From Agelas oroides (Eukaryota > Porifera > Demospongiae > Agelasida > Agelasidae), in the NCBI GenBank assembly GCA_949130485.1, contig OX422191.1, positions 2,927,840 to 2,991,839 on the forward strand: 64,000 bases of DNA, written 5' to 3'. The position numbers and the translations under genes were made by a program. The notes below the pieces were generated by a model. The model searched no databases and was not told the DNA's origin. It saw only the letters and a program-made list of their open reading frames with translations. Positions 27,101-42,100 of this stretch are shown piece after piece (positions within the stretch are counted from its first letter, which is position 1; each line of letters opens with the position of its first letter).

Positions 27101-30100
27101 TAACAGTAGCCTCGTTCCCAGGCTCTCCCCGCGCGCGAACGAAAAATCGAAAGGGAAGGGGAGAGCCTGGTAAAATTTATCACGTGAGAAACGTCATAGG
27201 TAGAGAGAACTTAATTACATGTGGGCGAACGAATGAACTCGCCCACGTTGTATGGACAGAATACATTCGTTCAGTTGCGATAGCTTTATGGCCGACAGAA
27301 TGGGACTAGACGGCACTATGCTACATTACCTGGCAGTACGGAAAGCTATGGTGAGCGTACACAGACCCGTACATTCGAAAATCACGCTAACCTACTCGCT
27401 TACCTGGCAAACTGACCGCTGTACACCCCGGAGAATGGCTTTCAAGGCGCTATTAAACGCCAAGGCGGCCCTTTCCTAGGCTTTGCTCAAGTTTTCTCTG
27501 CGCTTATTGTTCGAAAAAACTGCCAGAACGGGCTCCTACTAAAAAACAGCTACGTGTACTGTCGATTATCGATCAACTACGTGCGTGGGCACATCGACGA
27601 CCCGCCTACGCTCAATTAAGTCCTCTCTACCCTTCTCTCTACCCCTACGTCACTCACGTGATGAATTATTCCAGGCCCTCTACCGCTTTTCCGTACTGCA
27701 AGCGACGGAAAGCTGGGCGGGGCCTGGGTACGAGGCTATACTAACAGTTAGACTGGAGACTTTTCATCAACAGTTCATCTCAAATAGCTTCGTATTACAT
27801 TGGGAAGGCTGGCACATTTAATCAGAACCTTTCTACTCATTTCAGACGTTGATCACAGTGTTCATCTACGTGACAGTGAAATGGAGATCTACAGAGACAG
27901 AGGAATATCCATTGCTCATTGTCCTGTTGCCAACCTGAAGTAAGTTTGTTAGAGCATTTTGCCTACTAATCTTGCAGTGGTATGGCTTACATAATTACAC
28001 GCTAACATTCGTCACGCTTAGGAATGCAAACATCCATACTGCTTAGGAATACAATTGTCCCCAGTGCTGCAGTGTCGCTAGTGATTCATACCAGGGTCAG
28101 CAGAACACAGCCAGTGCCAACAAAACAATTTAAGGCAGAGAGCTAGAGAGAGTGGAGCAAAAAACGGAAGCTCGAGGAAGTGGAGTCCGAGGGGCCAGCA
28201 GAGCACAGTCAACGCCTTGCAACACTAAGGGAGCGAAGGCACAGATGGAAGCGAATGGACAGTGATTGAAGTTACAACGCCATGCCATTTTTACGCTATA
28301 GGCAAAGGCTGCAACACCTTGCTGATGTCAAATTCCTCCAAAGCAAACTTTGCCACCCTTCATTCATGTGTCGGGCTCTGTCCTCCTCAGTACTTGACTA
28401 TGCCTATGTATGTGCCTTGAGTGGGCGAGGCTTACTCTGCGCATGCGTACACCTAGTAACTACAATAATTAGGCATTTTGTGGTATATGTGCATTCATAG
28501 TTTCACATAAAAAGTACTGTATGTTGAAGCCTGTCTACAATGGTCACTTTTAAAGGCAGCTACCTCTTTGTTGTGGCTGCCCGAGTTGTACTAATCCTAG
28601 CTGTACAAAATGACTTAATAAGTTACCGCTATAAAGCAACCACCTGTCTATAAAGGCCCCCAAAAATGCTGGTTCCATGGCAACCATTACAAGTTTGTAT
28701 GTACACATTTTTAGCTTTTAACAATACTAGTATATATGTTACTAGTGTATATGTGATATGCTTCTAGCCCAGGTCTGTTCCACTTCAGCTTTTGTGGCCT
28801 TGCTGTTGCTCTTTCTCTCTTAATCCAAAGTATAGGAAGTGGTATTCTTGACGTGCGGAGAATGCTAAACTTTGGAATCAATGTTTGCTTGGGAACAGGT
28901 AAGATACTGTTACAGCAGTGTTGATAAAACAAGAGAGCTTTCTAAATACAGTTACTTTTACGTGTGAGAAAAGAAAGCTCTTTATTTCTGGCTATGTTCC
29001 TGGTAATTGTCACTATTTAGGAAAATTTCTGTAATATTTATGGCCTGTACTTGATACTTGTGTCATTGTTGAACTTATAATCAAAGTAACAGGCTCCTTC
29101 CGTCTCTAGTAGTACACAAGTTACTAACTATACAAGATGGAATTAAGCTGCAGCCTCTAGGCCATGAACGAACGCTACTTACGTAGTTTGTTTTCAGGTA
29201 AAAAGAAGGTTTTAGGTTGGATCCCAGTTTTTCTACTCCACTGACACTTTCATAACTATTCACCAGTGTCTACTGCCAGTGCCAATAAAGTGAACACCAA
29301 GCCTCAGAAAGTGAAAACTCTGAAACCTTAGATGTCAGGCTAGGGCCTCATAGTTTTTAATACAGTATGCCTAATGACTGAACACTTAGCTTAGTGATCA
29401 TTTTTTGTGGCTCACCAAAGACTTTGATTGTGAACTTTGTTCCTGAATGAGGCTGATTTGCTGGCTTCAGTTCTGAATCTGTACCTGGCTCCAGCTCATT
29501 GGAGGATTTGCTGAAAGCCTCACCATCGTCCTAAATGTGTGCAGGGTCAGCTACCAAAACGTCAGTCAGCCACTCAATCATATCATGAGATGTAACATAT
29601 GAACAGAGTAACGGCTGTACCATCGGGACTGTAAAGATACTCTCACAAGACCAGTTTATGCAAAAATGGCCTCAGAAGTAATATCAGAGCCTCTGATTTT
29701 AGAAGAGGGTATCATACTTGATTGGGAGGCAAACTGATGAATAATTATGTGTGTAAGCATGCAACAATTTAGATGAGTCTTGTAGCATATGATGAATATC
29801 TTCCACTGCCATAATTTTATGATTATGTGTGCTCCATGTCAACTGATGCTTTGACATTTATACACCCACCTGCAATACAGATGCTGGAGTTGGAACTGCA
29901 TTTTCCATTCTTGACGTAATGAGGACGACCCAACTTGCTTCACGTGCACTCAGCAGGAACCTCAGTATGACCCTGCCTCCTGACTATACATCACTCACCC
30001 TTGCAGAGGTGTTCTACATGGCCACCATGGGAGGAGCTCAAGGTAGTAACCTTTTATACTAGAATTGGTGCAATGCTCCCTCTACTTGTTCATAAATACC

Positions 30101-33100
30101 AGGTCACAAACGCAACTATGGAGTGAAGGAGTTAAATGTAGATGTAGTCTCCCTGTCTTGAACCATGGTGCCAGAGGGGATTACCTTTGCCTAAAAGCTG
30201 ACTCATGCACATACTTGTTCCTAGATCATCAATTAAGCTCAACAATGACAAAATGTCACTGATTATTAACAACTAGGTAAATTTAATGGTTCTTAGTTTG
30301 TGTAGCCTATACTCATATGTAAACACCAGCAAAGGTAGGTGCATGCAGCCATCACAGTGAAGGAGAGGAAAAGATTAAACCACTCACAGACACTGAAATG
30401 GTCTTTTTTTCCTCCAAGTCCTATGTGTGGCAAGTACGGTATGTGAAGAAATGATGCTGTACAGGACAGTTGGCAGTTTTGTATACACTGTGTATGTGCA
30501 TGTGTATTGTGTTCATGCGCACGTAAATAGCTGGAGATGGCTCACTGGAGGTTCCAAATGAAAATCATAATACCTGATATGTGTCATATATGAAAGCATG
30601 TATGCAAAATTTGTACAGCTATAATACAAGCCTGGATTATGTCAGAGTGCCATCTAGTTTGAGGTGAAGGGTAGAGAACTATATGTATTCAAAGCTTTTG
30701 ATAGTCTATTTATTAGAGCAATGGCACATTTTCAGCACCAAGGTATTCATTTGTACAGGAACTGGCCTTGGTGACACAGTTGGAAATTTTGAGGTATGTA
30801 TGCATCACTGAAACCAAGTAAATGTGGGATAAAATATTGATTGGTGTGTGACATTAGCAGATTGAGACCATGCAGAACAGCATGTACTAGAGTAAATGGT
30901 TCAGAAGCACAATACTGTGTACATGACATATAATATTCACATTATTATGAGTTAGGGCTTGGCGAATTATGCTGCTTTATTATGCTATGCTCAAAGCTCC
31001 TGTTTTGATTATGCTTCCAAGAATTGTACTCACATTGTTTATTGGGGCAAGCTTTAGTGAGCCCCACACTAGCTGAAGGGTGGATTTTCCCTTGTTGAGG
31101 TGAGCCTGAGCCAAACACTGATGAGTTGAATGGGAGCAGTGCTGTGTATGTATGCATAGGTCTCACCGTAAATACACTTCCACGATTGGAATAACAAAGT
31201 GCCACATGGGCTCGTCTTTTACTTGTGTAGTCAACTAGACTGACACACTGATGTAAAACTTGTACATAACACAGCTTGAGTTAAGTACAATAATATTCCT
31301 GCTGCTAAAACTACATGCATGCATACTGCAAAACAAAATCGGTTGTGTTAACCACAGAAAGGAAGCTTCCTAGATCATCGTACAACCAGGATCTTGCAGT
31401 GTACCAAAAGAGCATGTAATAACAACCATGATCTTGTGGATATAGTAAACACTGAACATCTGTGCTTTATCAAAAGCTCCCATACAAATGTTCTGAGGTT
31501 TGTCAGTTGTAAGGTATGACTTGGTTGCTTATGAAATTAGCTTCTAATACCAAATTAGCTTTGATGTTGACGTGTTAATGAGGTCTACCTCAGATTTTTT
31601 ATCTCTGAATAGAAACCTCAGGGCTACCTAGTCCAAGTTAAAGCGGTGCTGCAAGAACCTCGTTCAACAGTGGCTAGTAGCATAGCTCACAAGCCAGGTC
31701 CACATGAATCTCGTCCAGCAGATGAGCGGCTAGTAGCGTAGCTCGCATGGCAGGTTGACGAGAATCTCGTCCAGCAGATGAGCAGCTAGTATGCCAGGTT
31801 GACAAGAATCTCGTCCAGCAGATGAGCAGCTAGTAGTGTAGCTCGCATGCCAGGTTGACAAGAATCTCGTCTAGCAGATGAGCGGCCAGTAGCGTAGCTC
31901 GCATGCCAGGTGGACAAGAATCTCGTCCAGCAGATGAGTGGCTAGTATGCCAGGTTGACAAGAATCTCGTCCAGCAGATGAGCGGCTAGTATGCCAGGTT
32001 GACAAGAACCTCGTCCAGCAGATGAGCGGCTAGTAGCGTAGCTCGCATGCCAGGTTGACAAGAACCTCGTCCAGCAGATGAGCGGCTAGTAGCGTAGCTC
32101 ACAGGCCAAGAATCCCGTCCAGCAGATGAGCGGCTAGTAGCGTAGCTCACAGACCAGCCTACATCAACAAGAATCTTGTCAAACAGGTATAGCTTGCAAG
32201 TGAGGTCCACAAGAATCTCATCCAACAGGCAAACGGCTAGTAGAGTAACATTGCAGACCAGGTCCACAACATTTGCCACTGAGTAACCAAGTGCTGCAAG
32301 TGCTGCCATCACAACGAATACACTTGAGCATCGGATCCAACTCAGTAAAAACTAACTGCCATTGTTCTTGGCCAAGAATACAGGCTAGGCAAGTTACAAC
32401 CGGCTTTGGCGCTTGGCTTGCTATGCTCCAAGAACACGTTTCATGGCTGTAAAATTCGCAGCTTGATCACCACCACAGCCACAGCTAGCTCATTTTTGGA
32501 ATGATAGATGACAATTTTTGATGTCATTTCAAGAAAGATCAAAAGGAGATCAAAGGCACTACTAAGCCTTTGATGGCAATCCTGGACATCTCTATAATTA
32601 TAGTCATTGCTAGTTTTGTAGTGAATTATGTAATGTTGCACCATTTTCTAAGCAACTGCACTGGCTTCAGGAGCCTCCGAAGTGTGAGATGGAAGAGTTT
32701 ACATAATTCCTTTGGATTTAGCCATCAGGAATTTTGCAAATACTTCCTCAGGCTTATAAAGCCCTAAAAACCTCTGGTTAGGTTTCTAACCTACACATAA
32801 ACTTCTGTACCCTGTCAGACTAGTTAAAATGCTGCTGTATGTGTTAAGCTGTAAACAGTGTTTTTTGGAATTAAAGTAGTACAATTTTGTTCGATATTCT
32901 TGAAGCCATCATATGCTCCTATGTTTCTGCCTCGAGCTTATTTTACGTTATGAGTTCTATTTCCTGACATTAACAGATCTTGATCACTTTAATGCCCTAA
33001 TCATTGCAGTATAAACACCTTGCACCCATTGTATATACTCATGGCTACAATACCATATGGTACTGTGAATTGAAATTACTCTGTTTCAGGTTGGCAAGCA

Positions 33101-36100
33101 GTTTGATGCTCTCCTGGTTGATACCAGTGCTCCAGTTTTTGATAACTTTCCAAGCAACTCCAAGAATGTAAGCATAAGTAATCTTGCATGAAGCTAGTTA
33201 TTCGTACTATAATAAGCATTTCTGCACAGGATAAGTATAGCCAGCTTTCCCTGCCACAAAACAAAAAGCAGGAAGATGGAGATTAAGATTTCTATACCAG
33301 ACTCAAAATGCTAGGGTTGATATTTTTGAATCTCGCAATTGAGGCAACCAACCTCTAATATCTTTATACACATGCCATCACTGAAACACAATATTGTGCA
33401 TTAATTTGGGATGCAGGTACGTAGATTTCTTACTTCTACATAGGAAATGCACAGGAGATTTTTTTTATTTCCAAGACATCCAGACACAATAACTGGTTAG
33501 ATTAGTGTTCAGTCGCTAGAGCTCAGTACAGCGTTATCCTTTCTGAAAAGACTGTACCTAGCTACTTGCTTATGAACGTTCTACTATCTCTATGCATACA
33601 GGAGAGGATTCAGAAGTTTCTTTATATGGGTACGTCACTGCAACACATTCCTGCACACAGATGGTTCAGTACTCTAAGAAAGCTCCTGAGTTGAAACAAT
33701 GATCTATGCATGATATGGCAAATGCATAAAAGTTGTTACTGTAGAAGTTTCAGGACAGTAGAATGTATACATACTATCTTGAATCAAGGTAAAAACCAAT
33801 TGAAAGAACTTCAGTCCAAACATATATATATAGGGTGGATTAAAGATAATATTTACCCAATATACAGACATTTATATCTCAGTTTCAAAGTGTAAATGAC
33901 ACAACACTAAGTATTCTTGTATACTGCTTGTCTCCTCAGGTGATAACAGAAACATCCTGAAAGTTTTCGTTGCTGGCCAAGAGAGTCCTCCTAGATCAGG
34001 TACACTTGCATGAGGATCCTTTCCTAGTGTAATTCAAATTACCATCAAGTTAATGTTTTAGGATGTGACACTTTATCTTGCAGAGCAAGTAGTGAATCTT
34101 ATCAATGACAGCCCGAGGGTGCAAGGAAACAACATCACTGTGGATCTTCGGACAGACCATCCTGTCAAGTGTGGTATAAGGCTTGCCACAATGTCTTCTC
34201 CCCTGAGAGATTGTGAGTGCACGAGCTTTCTCTTGCATTGTGCATGAGCTTGCTCTGCATAGTCTTTATTCATGTATACCAATGTAGCTAGAGGCTACTA
34301 AAGATTCAGCTGTAATCTGTCCTACACTTTGTAACAGCTACTACATACTACTTCATGCTACACAGGAAATTGCCTAAGTTGACATTCTCTTTGTTCACAG
34401 CAGTTTAGTCAACTATAGCTTGTTCTATACTACATTAACTTCACTCTTCTTCAGAATTGACGTTCTGATAATATTAGCATAGTAAGAACATGTAGCTATA
34501 CTGTGTTAACCATGACAGTGTAGCCTAAAATCCCAGCTGGATTCGATTATTCAGGGTTTGAGATTTCTGTCTTTGTAGCTAGTTGTCTGATACTCATGTC
34601 TATTAAGGCATGTCCGTGCAGCGCAGTGCGTGCATTAAACCATGCCCAATACATGGTTAACTGAAAGTACGGAGTTGCTTAGATTCCAGTTTTGCGGGAA
34701 AACTGGCCAATTGCGTTCGCAGTACGACATCCTATTCCCATTCTGGTGCTAATTTGTGGTTTGAGACCATGTCCGCCAGCTGAAAGCGTTGAAAACAACT
34801 TCTCGCGAGGCGGATGGCTTACACTCAGTCCTTAGATGTATCTCCGTTTTAAAACGTGAAGGTAAGCATTGAATCAGCTACTGGCCCGGGGGGAATAATA
34901 GCAGTGGTTTACTTCAAAAGTTATGTTGTGATTTATGTGCTCAAAAGGTCTATTTAGAGCACAGCTAGCCTTAAAATAAATCTGGCAACCGTTGTATGAA
35001 CAGTAGCAACTTCCCCTTCGGTCATTTTAAAGTAGATTGGTTCCTTTTCCTTAATATATGTGCTGCGCATCGTTTTGTGAGTAGAAAGTCGTCCACCTTT
35101 TGCCACCATAATCTTCGCACATGTTGTTTACACAATACTAATTAGTGTGGACGTGGTTTTAAGTCATTAAGGATATTAATTGTGGTGCATGAAACATTCT
35201 CACCAAGTTTCATACACAAAACAGTATGCCTTAGGCATCTGTGAGCAATTTAGTACTTTGTAAGACCTTGGCCAGAGGTCCCATGCCTTAATAGTATCAC
35301 CTGAGTACCCGTGTTTCTCTCATTATGTGTTCATGACAACATATAACCATATAATTATACTAGGTAGTTGACTGCATTAGTTGACATCAGCTTGTGTCTT
35401 CCGGAGTCTTATATACAAGTATACCTTAAAATTCTCACCTTAGCTGAGGTCTATAGAAATCTAGGTAATACATTTTTGATGTGCATTGGATCTGTTTTTA
35501 AATCTTCAGTCTTTTTACATCCCACACACACTGACAGGTTCATCAACCTCTTTCAGTTTCACAAATGTGGCTCCAGATGACACCAAACCCTATATCATGC
35601 GAGTGGTTGTCATGCCTAGCACTGCAGGGAGTATGAAAACCACAGTTAGAAGGCAGATCTGGATACCTGGTAAGAAGCTAAGAATACAGTCCAAAAACCG
35701 TGGACTTTTTAGGCAGAAAGTAGGGGTATTGTAAATTGTTACATTGATATACTGGATTTGTTCCTGCTTGAATTAACCCTGCACGCACACGCTCACTTGA
35801 GCTAAAGCAAATTAACCCCGCCCTCGAATAGTTCCCGCACCAAGGTAATGAAATTCATAACATCTACCACGCAACGTGTTAAATCTACTCACGAACAAGA
35901 ATTGATTGGTATTTCTGTAGACACAGATGGCTCGGAGGATGGTCTAGAGAGGTGGCAGCAAATGCTGCAGCAATGATCTCTGCTGACACAGCCATGCCCA
36001 TTGGCTGACAACGAGGACGACTTGGACAAATCAGATCCCTTGTCTAGCTGAATGTCTGTACTCACGCACTGCACTGTACATACCTAGTACTTGTACCATA

Positions 36101-39100
36101 CCATGAGGTCAGCAATGTGCTTTTCTTGAGCTTGCACATCCTCACAATCGATGGCACGCGTGATCTAAGTGCATATACCGCACTAGGCTGAAGTTAATTG
36201 AACCCACCCTCATTTGTTCCCGCCCTCGTATTGTGCCCGTGGGTAAGTACAGTCTGAAATTAATACCGTATGGTGAGAAATTTTCGCGGGACAAAATTTT
36301 CGCAGATTGGCCGCTGGCAAATATTTTGTGAAAAACTTTTCGCGGTTCGATGATCACAAAGCACAAAGCACGACGATCACAAAATTTCGCGGTTAAAATT
36401 TTCGCGGTCTGAGGCAAATCCACGAAAACCGCGAAAATTTTGTCCCGCCATACGGTAGTACCTTCCAAGGAAATACAGTAATAGAGATGACTGTTGTCTA
36501 GTATTAATACTGCATGGAAACAACAAACACAGACATTATGTTGCAAGAATTTTGCTCACAATTAGTACAGGCAGCAACTTTCAAGGGCAGACTGTGAAAG
36601 GATGCATGCGTTCAATAGCTTGTGTATGTGTCAAGCTTCATCATTTAACCCAACTCACCAACTGGGTTCAAATGTCCATGACCAGTCAAAGGATCTCTAT
36701 TGTCTCCTCAATCTCTGAATAATCCACAACTCTTGAGTATGCAGTCAAATTCTGTGTTCAAGGCTACCTACAATGAACATAGTAGAATCACAAATGAAAA
36801 TATTTCTTTCCTATGCAGCAAATCCCAATACATGTACTGTGCACCTAATCAATGATGGAGTGACTGTGAATGAGGACACCGCCACAGTGGAGTTTGCTGG
36901 CTCAGGACCTACTACTTCATTCCAGTGCAGACTTGATGGCCAGGCTTTCTCTCCATGTGAGCTTGAACTAGATGTAATGGTACAGTTTGTACACCCAATG
37001 CCATATTAATAGTAGGCTAAATCACGAAATGCTTATGTCAATGGACTCCAGTAGTCAATTTCTGTTTGTTTCTGTATTGTAGAGTAAATGCTATAGAGCA
37101 GCAAATTACTTCCAAAGATATATAGAACTCAGTGTTGTGTTGAATGTACTAAAACAGGCTAATTAACAACTTGAAGATGTAGATATGCCATATTATCATA
37201 CATCTAACTCACCAGAATGTATGGGAGTCAATAAGGAAGCCTTCTAGCTGCTGCAGTTTATAAAAAGCTGTATTTTTAACTGCAAATCACGTGAGAATCC
37301 ATATCAGTACTGCAAGTCATGGGAAAATTTGTATCAGGTACTGCAAGTCACGTGCTGTGTGTGAATGTGCAATAAAAATAAAGGTTCGTATGATAAAAGG
37401 TTTTATCATAGTACCAAGCTATACCGGAAAATATATCACTCGTTTGTTGCCTTCGGCATTGTTACTTGTGCTGTGCCATTGTAACAATACAGATAGCAAC
37501 AAACTCAATGATATTTTCTGGTATAGCTTTGTACTGTGGTGGTACTTATATAGTCTCAGGAAAGACTGCCCATGGGCAAAGCACAGTGCAAGGTTGCCAA
37601 AGCGGGAAGTGGGTGCTCTTTCAAGTCTTTCTACATTTACAGTACATTTAACTTGTTTAAATTTGGTAAAGTGTAACACAAAGTCTTACCTCATATATGT
37701 GTAGCCCGTGAGGCTAATAGTGCTTCTCAAAACTCAGTATGCACTCCATAAGCTATACAATGGGTGGGTCTCATTATTGTAAACTTGGAGTCTAAACTGG
37801 AAATTTGGCCAAACGTGGGGGGTGGGTGCTGTAGTGTATTTGTCTGTATGTTGTAATCATGAATATGCACATATCATGTAATTGCAATTGTAAGTGTGCA
37901 CATGCTCAGTGTGTGTGTTGTAACTGCCATGCCGTGTGTTGTGATTTAATCAAGAGAGACACTGATCTGCCTCCATCTGACTTGTAGTGTACTACATAAC
38001 ACTGGCGACGAGGTGGCACAACAAACAATGCCGACATTCGGCCAGATCAACGAGTTTCGCCCTGATAATGAGTCGTTCTCTGTGTACCTGGAGAGATTCG
38101 AACTCTTCGTATTAGCCAACAGCATTGCGGACAGCAAGAAGGTACCGTTGTTCCTAACAGTACTGGGAGGGAACACGTACGGGCTGTTGCATAATCTCAT
38201 GGCGCCAGACAACCCAAAGGACAAAAGCTTCGCAACAATCACAGGCATACTCAAGGCGCATTTTGAGCCGAAACCTCTCATCATTGCACAAAGGTTCCAT
38301 TTTCATCGCAGAGACCAGGCTTCAGGAGAATCGGTAGCCGAATATCTGGCAGAACTGAGACGCCTGGCCTCCAAGTGTAACTTCGGAGCTTACCTCGATG
38401 AAGCACTCAGAGACAGGCTGGTTTGCGGCCAGCGGAGCGAAGCTATCCAGAAATGCTTACTGTCAGAGCCGGAACCTACACTCGCACACGTCCTCGAGAT
38501 AACCCAGGGCATGGAAGCGGCCCACAAGCAGGCTTAGACGCTAAAGACGTCTGATATGGTCACCGTCGGAAAAGTTGACAGGCGTGCACCGTCACAGGAA
38601 AGTGCCATGGTGCGGGGGAAACCATGCTATCGCTGCGGGAAAATAGGCCACGCACAGCAGAACTGTGGTTTCCGGGAAGCCACATGCCACACATGCGGTA
38701 AAAAGGGTCATATTTCCCGAGTGTGCAAGAGTTCCCGAGGTCAAAACCGCTCCTCCAAAAGAGCCGGATGGGTAGACTCAGACCCCCAACAGCCTCAGGA
38801 GACTGGAGAAGAGGTCCTTTTTCATGTAGGCCAGAAGTCCTCGCATCCACATCAAGTCGCACTGGAACTTGAAGGCAGGGCTATAACAATGGAGATAGAC
38901 ACAGGGGCGTCCGTATCCCTGATCTCCGAGGAGCTTCAGAAAACAGTGTTCCCGGATGCACACCTTACAAAACCCACATCGACTCTGAGCACATACACAT
39001 CGGAGCCCATACCAGTAGTTGGTCAGATGACAGTGAAGGTGAAGTATGGTGATTATGTGGGTGACCACAAGCTGTCTGTAGTGAAAGGGAAGGGACCATC

Positions 39101-42100
39101 GCTGCTTGGACGAGACTGGCTCAAGCACATTCGCTTGGACTGGGCCAACATCAAGATGCTGTCCATTGAGGGTAGTCTACCTGCCCTAAAAGAGCTCTCC
39201 GACAGATACGCAGAGGTGTTTCAGGACAGTTTGGGCACCATGAAGTCGTTTCGTGCTCACCTGAGCTTGAAGGAAGATGCCACACCTCGTTTTCATCGTC
39301 CTCGCCCTGTGCCATTTGCCATCAAAGACTCTATCGGTCGAGAACTTGATCGCTTGGAGGAAGCTGGGATTCTTTGCAAGATAGACCACAGTGAGTGGGC
39401 TGCACCAGTCGTCCCTGTCCCTAAAAAGGACGGGACTATCCGCCTGTGCGGCGATTACAAAGTCACCATAAACCCTGCATTACAGGTGGACCAGTACCCT
39501 CTCCCAAACCCAACAGAACTAATGACAAGCCTTACTGGTGGAAAGCAGTTCACCAAACTCGATCTCACCTCAGCCTACCAGCAGATGCTGCTCGATAGCG
39601 AGTCTGCCAAGTTGGTCACCATCAATACGCACCAAGGTCTTTATGAGTACACAAGACTCCCCTTTGGTGTGGCGTCCTCACCTGCCATTTTCCAACGTGC
39701 AATGGATACAATTTTGCAAGGAATTCCCAGGGTGATCTGTTATATTGACGACATTGTTGTTACAGGGGAAAGCGAGGAAGACCACATGAGAAACCTTGAC
39801 GAGGTGCTGCGACGACTGAAGGAACATGGCATGAAGTTGCATCTGGACAAGTGCTCTTTTTTTCAGGAGTGTGTGGAGTACCTGGGTCACTACATAGATG
39901 CACAGGGGGTGCATACGTCTTTCAAGAAGGTGCAGGCCATTTAGCAGGCACGACCCCCACGAAATGTTCAGGAATTACGTTCAGTGTTGGGTTTGATCAA
40001 CTACTATGCCAAGTTCATCCCAAACCTAGCAGCTGTCCTACACCCACTTCATGATTTGCTACGCGCCAACAAACCCTGGTCCTGGTCCAGGAAATGTCAG
40101 AAAGCCTTTGAAGAGGCCAAACAGAGGTTGACATCAGCTCCAGTGTTGGCCCACTATGACCCCAAACTGCCAATCCAACTGGCAGGTGATGCATCTCCTT
40201 ATGGCGTTGGAGCCGTGATATCCCACATCATGCCTGATGGGTCAGAGCGCCCCGTTGCCTATGCCTCTCGCACATTGACAGCAAGCGAGCGTAATTATGC
40301 TCAGGTGGAAAAGGAGGCACTATCTCTCATATTTGGCATCAAGAAATTTCACCAATTTCTCTATGGGAGGCATTTCACAATAATCACGGACCACAAGCCG
40401 CTGACTGCCATACTGGGGCCAAAAAGAGGTGTTCCCCCCCTGGCTGCTGCTCGTATGCAGCGATGGGCATTGTTACTGTCCGCCTACAGTTATGATATCA
40501 GATTTCGGCCTACTCAATCTCACGGCAATGCTGACGGTCTCTCTCGTCTCCCACTCTCTGACACTCACCCTGTGGGTAACTGTGAAGACCCCACAGTCTT
40601 TAAATTGGCTCAGCTGGATGCTCTTCCCATTCAGGCCACAGATGTCACTGCTGCTACACACACAGACCCTGTACTGAGTAAGGTGCTGCACTGCACTAGA
40701 AAAGGATGGCCAAGAGAAGTGTCGGAAGCCTTGCGCCCATTTTGGCGGAGGAGAGATGAGTTGACGGTAGAGGGTAACTGTGTTCTCTGGGGGACTAGAG
40801 TGATTGTACCTGCCAAACTGCACCAGAAGGTGTTGCGAGAACTACATCGAGGCCATCCTGGCATTGTCCGGATGAAAGCCCTGGCTCGTAGCCATGTCTG
40901 GTGGCCTAACCTGGACAAGCAGCTGGAAGAGAGTTCTAAAGCATGCACAGCATGTCAGGCAAGCAAGAAGCTACCACCTAAGGCCCCCCTTCATCCCTGG
41001 GCCTGGCCAGAAGCACCATGGCAGCGCATTCACATAGACTATGCCGGCCCGTTCATGGGCAAGATGATGTTGATTGTCACAGACGCACACTCAAAGTGGC
41101 CTGAGGTGACACTCATGACCAGCACTACAGCCACTTGAACTATCGCTGTTCTTCGAGACATGTTTGCACGATACGGCATTCCTGAGCAAGTAGTGTCGGA
41201 CAACGGTCCGCAGTTTGTGTCAGCTGAATTCAAGAGTTTCATGGTCATGAATGGGGTGAAGCACACCCTATCATCCATCCACAAATGGTGCTGCAGAACG
41301 CCTAGTACAGACAGTGAAAGGAGCTCTGAAGTCTGGACACCAGCAAGGCATGCTGCTTGAGCAAACATTGGCTGCCTTCCTTTTGGGTTACAGGACCACC
41401 CCACATTCTACCACAGGTGTTGCCCCAAGCACTTTGTTTTTGGGTCGTGACCTCCGCACCCGATTAGACCTACTCAGACCAGATGTTGGTAAGCATGTTC
41501 GTATGCAACAAAGCCGCCAGAAAGCCCTTCATGACCAACATGCTCGTGACAGAGAGTTTTCAGTGGGGCAGTCGGTGTGGACACGCAACATGCGAGAGGG
41601 ACCATGCTGGGTTCATGGAACTGTTGTTGAGATACTTGGTCCTGTTTCGTGCCTGATTCGTGTGCAGAATGGAGAACTGTGGCGTAGGCACATTAATCAC
41701 CTTCGGGATGGTGGTGCCTCACCTCCTGACACTGAGAGAGTGGAAACAGGTTCAAGGGACACTGAGGATGGTACCTTTTCTTTAGAACCGCCAGTGATCC
41801 AACCTTCATCGGAAGACTCTTCCTCCACTGTAACTCAAACTAATCCCGAGTCCACACCTCAGGACAGTGGCTCTTCCACAGAGCAGACAATCGGACCACG
41901 ATATCCGTTACGTATTCGCAATCCACCAGACCGTTTCATGTGACTTTTCAGCCAAGGAACATTGTGACTAAGAGGGGAGGATATGTAGTGTATTTGCCTG
42001 TATGTTGTAATCATGAATGTGCATATATGATGTAATTGCAATTGTAAGTGTGCGCATGCTCAGTGTGTGTGTTGTAACTGCCATGCCGTGTGTTGTGATT

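Noticed and set aside
28761-28830. Upstream extension of copy A exon 10 (about 20 extra residues, open frame from a TTCTAG acceptor)
   Set aside because: GDA has no counterpart to the added residues, and the tract just before 28,831 is an excellent pyrimidine-rich acceptor. The same holds at copy B 55,646.
31986-32312. A 108-codon - strand frame with repeated LLDEILVDL-like segments
   Set aside because: It is the translation of the 56-bp minisatellite, not a gene.
36142-36546. A 134-codon - strand frame
   Set aside because: Its centre is the TACCGTATGG MITE, whose inverted TTTTCGCGG blocks keep frames open.
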